From Candidatus Latescibacterota bacterium (lineage in GTDB: Bacteria > JAAXHH01 > JACQVL01): DNA of 9,791 nt. The DNA lies in contig JACQVL010000025.1 in assembly GCA_016209865.1 (NCBI GenBank), forward strand, positions 1 through 9,791, given 5' to 3'. Below the pieces are notes generated by a model, which was not told the DNA's origin, searched no databases, and worked only from the letters and a program-made list of their open reading frames with translations. The translations under genes were made by a program, and so were the position numbers. Shown piece by piece: positions 6,804-9,791 of this stretch; position 1 is the stretch's first letter; the number at the start of each line of letters is the position of its first letter.

Positions 6804-8264
6804 ATGACAGCCCCGGTGGCATTCTTACGCTCGCTCGATTACTTGCAGAAGGTGCCCGACGATCTCATCCAGAAGATCGCGAAGGACATGCAGGCGATCG
6901 ATATCCCTGCCGGGACCACCCTCTTCCACGAGGGGGACGAGGGCGATGCGGTCTATATCGTCGTGGACGGGATCCTCAGCATTGAGCGTGACGACACCCC
7001 GGTAGTGACCCGTGGCCCCGGGGAACTCGTGGGCGAATTTGCGCTGCTCGACAACCACAGCCGCAGCGCGACGGTCATCGCCGCCAGCGACGCCCGGCTC
7101 TTCAAGTGGCTACGGACGGATTTCACCGATGTGCTCTCCCAGAACGTCATGCTGGTCTGGGGGATTCTCACCACGATCATCGAGAAGGCCCGCCAGAGCA
7201 CGACCGCGCAATACGAGACGATCTACCCTGGGAAGCCCACCACGCCAGCAACCGTCACGCTCCCCGGGAGCGACTGGGTGCCCGAAAAACGGCTCGTCTA
7301 CCAGAGCGCTCCGATGCGACAGATTTTCGACCTCATCCGGAAGATCGAACACAGCACCAGCAGCGTGTTGATTACGGGCGAATCCGGGACCGGCAAGGAG
7401 ATGGTGGCCCGGGCGATCCATCATGCCAGTCCGTATCGTGACGGCCCCTTCGTTGCCCTTAACTGCGGCGCGCTCCCAGAAACTCTCGCCGAATCCGAAC
7501 TGTTCGGGCAAGAGCGTGGTTCGTTTACCGGGTCAGCCCGTGAGCAGCAAGGGAAGATCGAACTCGCTCACCAGGGCACGCTCTTTCTGGATGAAATCAG
7601 TGAACTCCCACCGTCGCTCCAGGTGAAACTCCTCCGCGTCCTGGATGATCGGCGAGTTCTCCACCTAGGCGGCACCAGGCCCATCGTCACCGAGTTTCGG
7701 GTGATTGCCGCGACCAACCGCGATCTCGCACAGGAAATCAGGGAGGGCCATTTTCGGGAAGACCTCTTCTATCGCCTTGCCGTCATCACGATTCACATCC
7801 CGCCGTTACGACAGCGTCTGGATGACATCCTGCCGCTGGCGGAGCATTTTCTGAGTGAGATCTCGAATCAGTTCGGGCAGCCAAAGGTATTCGGCCCTCG
7901 CGTGCTCGAGTATCTGCAGCGCCAGCCCTGGAAGGGTAACGTGCGGGAACTCCGCAACGCCATCGAACGGGCGGTGATGGTCTCCGAGGGGAACCAGATT
8001 GAGCTTGGTGATATTCGTCTACCGGGACAGCCCTCTCCCGATCGTGGGAGGTATCCACTCGAAGCCGCGTCTACGGGCGGATTGGAGAATCTGCTCCAGC
8101 ACCTGAACCTTCGGGACGCGCAAACGAACGTGCTGGAACTCGTCGAAAAGATCCTGATGGAATTGGCCCTGGCTCAAACGAACGGGAATATGAGTCAGGC
8201 CGCGAAGCTGCTCGGTCTCAACTACAAGCAGGTCACGCGCCGGCTGAAGAAGTATGGTGGCTGA
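6804..8264 (+). CDS. Sigma-54 activator: cNMP-binding domain + AAA+ + Fis-type HTH
   Basis: The 486-residue product is a bacterial enhancer-binding protein. Residues 8-112 form a CRP-type cyclic-nucleotide domain with its phosphate-binding cassette at 73-91 (GELVGEF, Glu78; SRSATV, Arg87), so ligand binding looks intact. Residues 168-400 are the sigma-54 AAA+ domain: Walker A GESGTGKE (192-199), L1 loop GSFTGS (239-244), Walker B GTLFLDE (258-264), FREDLFYRL (317-325), sensor II GNVREL (378-383). The C-terminus (about 455-486, MSQAAKLLGLNYKQVTRRLKKYG) is a Fis-type DNA-binding helix-turn-helix. The L1 loop differs from consensus GAFTGA by two Ala-to-Ser changes but keeps the Phe and Thr that touch sigma-54. 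cNMP input is less common than GAF or receiver domains. Start ATG 6804 follows AGAGG (6791-6795); the frame is open upstream but that part is shadow of the selenoprotein. The likely target is the sigma-54 promoter at 8765. Confidence 0.92.
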   Translation: MTAPVAFLRSLDYLQKVPDDLIQKIAKDMQAIDIPAGTTLFHEGDEGDAVYIVVDGILSIERDDTPVVTRGPGELVGEFALLDNHSRSATVIAASDARLFKWLRTDFTDVLSQNVMLVWGILTTIIEKARQSTTAQYETIYPGKPTTPATVTLPGSDWVPEKRLVYQSAPMRQIFDLIRKIEHSTSSVLITGESGTGKEMVARAIHHASPYRDGPFVALNCGALPETLAESELFGQERGSFTGSAREQQGKIELAHQGTLFLDEISELPPSLQVKLLRVLDDRRVLHLGGTRPIVTEFRVIAATNRDLAQEIREGHFREDLFYRLAVITIHIPPLRQRLDDILPLAEHFLSEISNQFGQPKVFGPRVLEYLQRQPWKGNVRELRNAIERAVMVSEGNQIELGDIRLPGQPSPDRGRYPLEAASTGGLENLLQHLNLRDAQTNVLELVEKILMELALAQTNGNMSQAAKLLGLNYKQVTRRLKKYGG

Positions 8265-8304
8265 TCGATGGGCATGGGATCATCTGGCCGTCCGGGAGGT
8301 CGCC

Positions 8305-8610
8305 ATGCTCGTTGTCCACGACAAATGTACCTTTTTACGGAGCCTGGATCTGTTCGCGCACGTGTCGGACGCCACGCTGGAGCAGATTATGGCCGGGATG
8401 GACGAGGTGACGTCTGCCGCCATGAATGTCTGTTTCATGAAGGCGAGGCGGGCGATGCGCTGTATCTGATCGTCCAGGGGCAGATCCGGATTCTCAAGCA
8501 CGAGGTGGAAGTCCTGGTGTGAGGCCCTGGCGATTGCGTGGGCGAGATGGTCCTGTTAGTCGCGTATCCGTGAGGTTCGTCGGTCCGTCACGAAGAGCGA
8601 TACCGGTTTC
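8305..8610 (+). pseudogene. Decayed cNMP-binding-domain gene (frameshift, two stops)
   Basis: An ATG at 8305 with a strong ribosome site (GGGAGG 8294-8299, 5-base spacing) opens a frame whose product starts like a cNMP domain (CTFLRSLDLFAHVSDATLEQ), sharing FLRSLD with the preceding regulator. Near 8428-8430 the homology jumps to the +2 frame (LFHEGEAGDALYLIVQGQIRI). It is then cut by TGA at 8520-8522 just before GPGDCVGEMVLL, the phosphate-binding cassette, and by a second TGA at 8571-8573. Both stops fall where related cassettes have Arg (TRGPGE; the cassette Arg before SATV), so CGA-to-TGA changes explain them. No downstream AAA+ or HTH remains. It probably arose as a tandem paralog of the adjacent cNMP domain or as a stand-alone CRP-like gene. 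The right boundary is approximate. Confidence 0.72.
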
Positions 8611-8617
8611 CACCCTC

Positions 8618-8672
8618 AGTCAAAATCGACTACGGATCTGGTCGAAAACGACTAGTGTTCAGAGAACGACTT
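8618..8672 (+). promoter_or_regulatory. Candidate enhancer (UAS) sites for the sigma-54 activator
   Basis: Two palindromes have centres exactly 22 bases (two helical turns) apart: AGTC-aaaatc-GACT (8618-8631) and GTCG-aaaa-CGAC (8641-8652). In register they give the shared form RGTC-N6-GACTA. A third half-site, AACGACTT, ends at 8672, 18 bases on. They lie about 125-170 bases upstream of the expected start of transcription, where enhancer-binding proteins usually bind, and in AT-richer DNA than the surroundings. Binding by the adjacent Fis-type HTH is inference. Confidence 0.5.
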
Positions 8673-8764
8673 GCAGTCTCCTTCCTCTCCCTAACTCTAC
8701 GAAGTCACACTCCCTCAATACATTCCATTACTCCATAAGCGCTGAGATCCTCCCGCAGAGCGTG

Positions 8765-8781
8765 CTGGCATCCTTCTTGCT
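8765..8781 (+). promoter_or_regulatory. Sigma-54 (-24/-12) promoter for the RTX gene
   Basis: CTGGCA (8765-8770) and TTGCT (8777-8781) match the -24 and -12 elements (consensus TGGCACG-N4-TTGCW), with the required 10 bases between the invariant GG (8767-8768) and GC (8779-8780). Only the two positions after TGGCA differ from consensus. Transcription should start near 8792, about 85 bases before the RTX ATG. The remaining stretches 8673-8764 and 8782-8860 show nothing else. Confidence 0.8.
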
Positions 8782-8878
8782 TTGTTCCATCGGTAGAGAC
8801 AGCAAGAAGCCGGGATCACGATGGGTTGGGTGCGGGGAGGGGTGGCGGCGTCCGCCAGATCGGAAGGGGGAATCAGCG

Positions 8879-9791
8879 ATGAGAACAGTCTCTGCAAGGG
8901 GCACAGCGCTGGTGGTATTGATGCTGTGTGGGGGAGGGTGCGGTCGGCCGGGTCCACTCGCCCCCCACGAGTCCCAGCGCAGCGTCGCGAAGGTCAGTGG
9001 TCAGCACAGTGCAGGCACTCAGGTTGTCGGGGGAGTTGAGGATGGAGTTGGTGGGCCTGGAGCTCAGGTCGGCGGCCCCGGAGACGACCACCAAGACGGC
9101 GGCGACGGGAATGATGTCCAAATCGGGGGGTTCGGGAACGACGAGCAACACGGGGGGCGCGGGGATGATCTCCAATTCGGGATGGAAGGGAACGACCGCC
9201 AATTCGGGGATGAAGGGGACGACAAGCAACTCGGGGGGCCTGGGAGCGATGAGCAACACGGCGGCCCCGGGAATGACGTCCAACGGGGCGGCCCCGGAAG
9301 CCCTCCAGACTCGCTCAGGGTTAGCCTTGAGCAGGACGGAGAGGACTTCCAATTCGGGGATGCAGGGGACGATACCCAGATCGGCGACAATGGGGATGAC
9401 GAGCAAGACGGGGGGGAAGGCAACGATACGCAATACGGTGATGAAGGGAATGACGTTCAAGTCGGGGGGGCCGGGGATGACGAGCAACACGGCGGCATCG
9501 GCCGGGACACTCAATCCGGCGGGGAGGGCAATGACGTCCTTTTCGGTGACGGGGGGAATGACAAGCAATTCGGCGACGAGGGGGATGACCACCTCTCCGG
9601 CGGCGAGGGGAATGATACCCAGGACGGCGGGCCCGGGGACGATACTATCCGTCCGGGGGGCGGGGATGGCCAGGTGGATGGGGGAGACGGCAACGATACG
9701 GTCGAGCTCTCCGGGACGGGGTGGCGGAACAACCGCGATGGCAGTTATACCCACTCCAGTACCGGAGAGACGATCACGACCCGGAATGTGG
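8879..9791 (+). CDS. RTX (calcium-binding nonapeptide) repeat protein, 3'-truncated by window
   Basis: The frame from ATG 8879 (AAGGGGG at 8864-8870, 8-base spacing) is open for 304 codons to the window edge. After a hydrophobic start (TALVVLMLCGGGC, residues 9-21: a signal peptide, possibly with a poor lipobox at Cys21) and a Gly/Val-rich linker come nonapeptides GGxGxDxQx. Eight fill 65-136, a degenerate stretch covers 137-159, eleven fill 160-258, and one degenerate and one good unit end at 276. Residues 277-304 leave the repeat. In known RTX proteins, Gly and Asp of this motif bind calcium in a parallel beta-roll, and the proteins are exported, often by type I secretion. Here position 8, normally Leu/Ile/Phe, is Gln in 16 of 20 clear units. 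The N-terminal signal is odd for type I export. The sigma-54 promoter lies just upstream. Catalytic domain, true length and secretion genes are outside the window. Confidence 0.87.
   Translation, partial: MRTVSARGTALVVLMLCGGGCGRPGPLAPHESQRSVAKVSGQHSAGTQVVGGVEDGVGGPGAQVGGPGDDHQDGGDGNDVQIGGFGNDEQHGGRGDDLQFGMEGNDRQFGDEGDDKQLGGPGSDEQHGGPGNDVQRGGPGSPPDSLRVSLEQDGEDFQFGDAGDDTQIGDNGDDEQDGGEGNDTQYGDEGNDVQVGGAGDDEQHGGIGRDTQSGGEGNDVLFGDGGNDKQFGDEGDDHLSGGEGNDTQDGGPGDDTIRPGGGDGQVDGGDGNDTVELSGTGWRNNRDGSYTHSSTGETITTRNV

Noticed and set aside
8520-8573. TGA codons at 8520 and 8571 as further selenocysteine sites
   Set aside because: Neither lies in a Cys-type redox motif, both fall at expected Arg positions in a gene already frameshifted, and no SECIS-like hairpin at the right distance was evident.
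8821-9039. Plus-strand ORF of 72 codons starting at ATG 8821
   Set aside because: It is out of frame with the RTX gene, has no clear ribosome site, and its product is low-complexity Arg/Gly/Ser without homology that I recognise.
8873-9754. 293-codon minus-strand ORF with Pro/Val/Ile-rich periodic product
   Set aside because: It is the exact antisense of the RTX nonapeptide array. The 27-base repeat keeps both strands free of stops. It has no recognisable domain, and the plus strand has a promoter, ribosome site and known motif.

Overview
The window reads as chromosomal DNA from an uncultivated, high-GC, Gram-negative-type bacterium. Three signs point that way: intergenic spaces filled with short palindromic repeat families, a sigma-54 system, and an RTX-repeat protein. 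The phylum cannot be fixed from the sequence. The repeats, the large polytopic DUF-type membrane protein and the selenoprotein would fit candidate phyla such as NC10/Methylomirabilota or Poribacteria, but that is a guess. TGA is an ordinary stop here: it ends five of the CDSs.

Layout. 1-318: a non-coding stretch with three kinds of hairpin repeat. 319-1611 (+): a cytosolic protein of the neutral/alkaline ceramidase N-terminal family. 1676-3598 (-): a 640-residue polytopic membrane protein resembling the DUF6785/DUF6784 (OPT-like) group, convergent with the first gene. 3599-3843: repeat-filled spacer. 3844-4644 (-): a secreted DUF4097-type beta-repeat protein. 4645-4890: divergent intergenic region with promoter candidates on both strands. 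4891-8264 (+): an apparent operon of an APC-family amino-acid permease, an AhpD-like peroxidase and a sigma-54 activator carrying a cyclic-nucleotide-binding domain. 8305 to about 8610: a decayed second cNMP-binding gene. 8618-8781: candidate enhancer sites and a clear -24/-12 sigma-54 promoter. 8879-9791 and beyond (+): an RTX-repeat protein still open at the window edge.

Two genes are easy to miss. First, the AhpD-like gene (6221-6787) appears as two ORFs split by TGA at 6500-6502. That TGA sits exactly where the second Cys of the AhpD E-x11-C-x2-C-x3-H active site should be, and a hairpin with G in its apical loop follows at the bacterial SECIS distance. It is best read as one 188-residue selenoprotein with a CxxU centre. 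Second, the RTX gene has no stop before the window end, and a spurious 293-codon minus-strand ORF covers it. Its nonapeptides are unusual: position 8, normally hydrophobic, is Gln in 16 of 20 clear repeats.

Working model (inference): the permease, selenoperoxidase and cNMP/AAA+/Fis regulator are co-transcribed. The regulator may bind the paired palindromes at 8618-8654 and activate the sigma-54 promoter at 8765-8781, switching on the exported RTX protein in response to a cyclic nucleotide.
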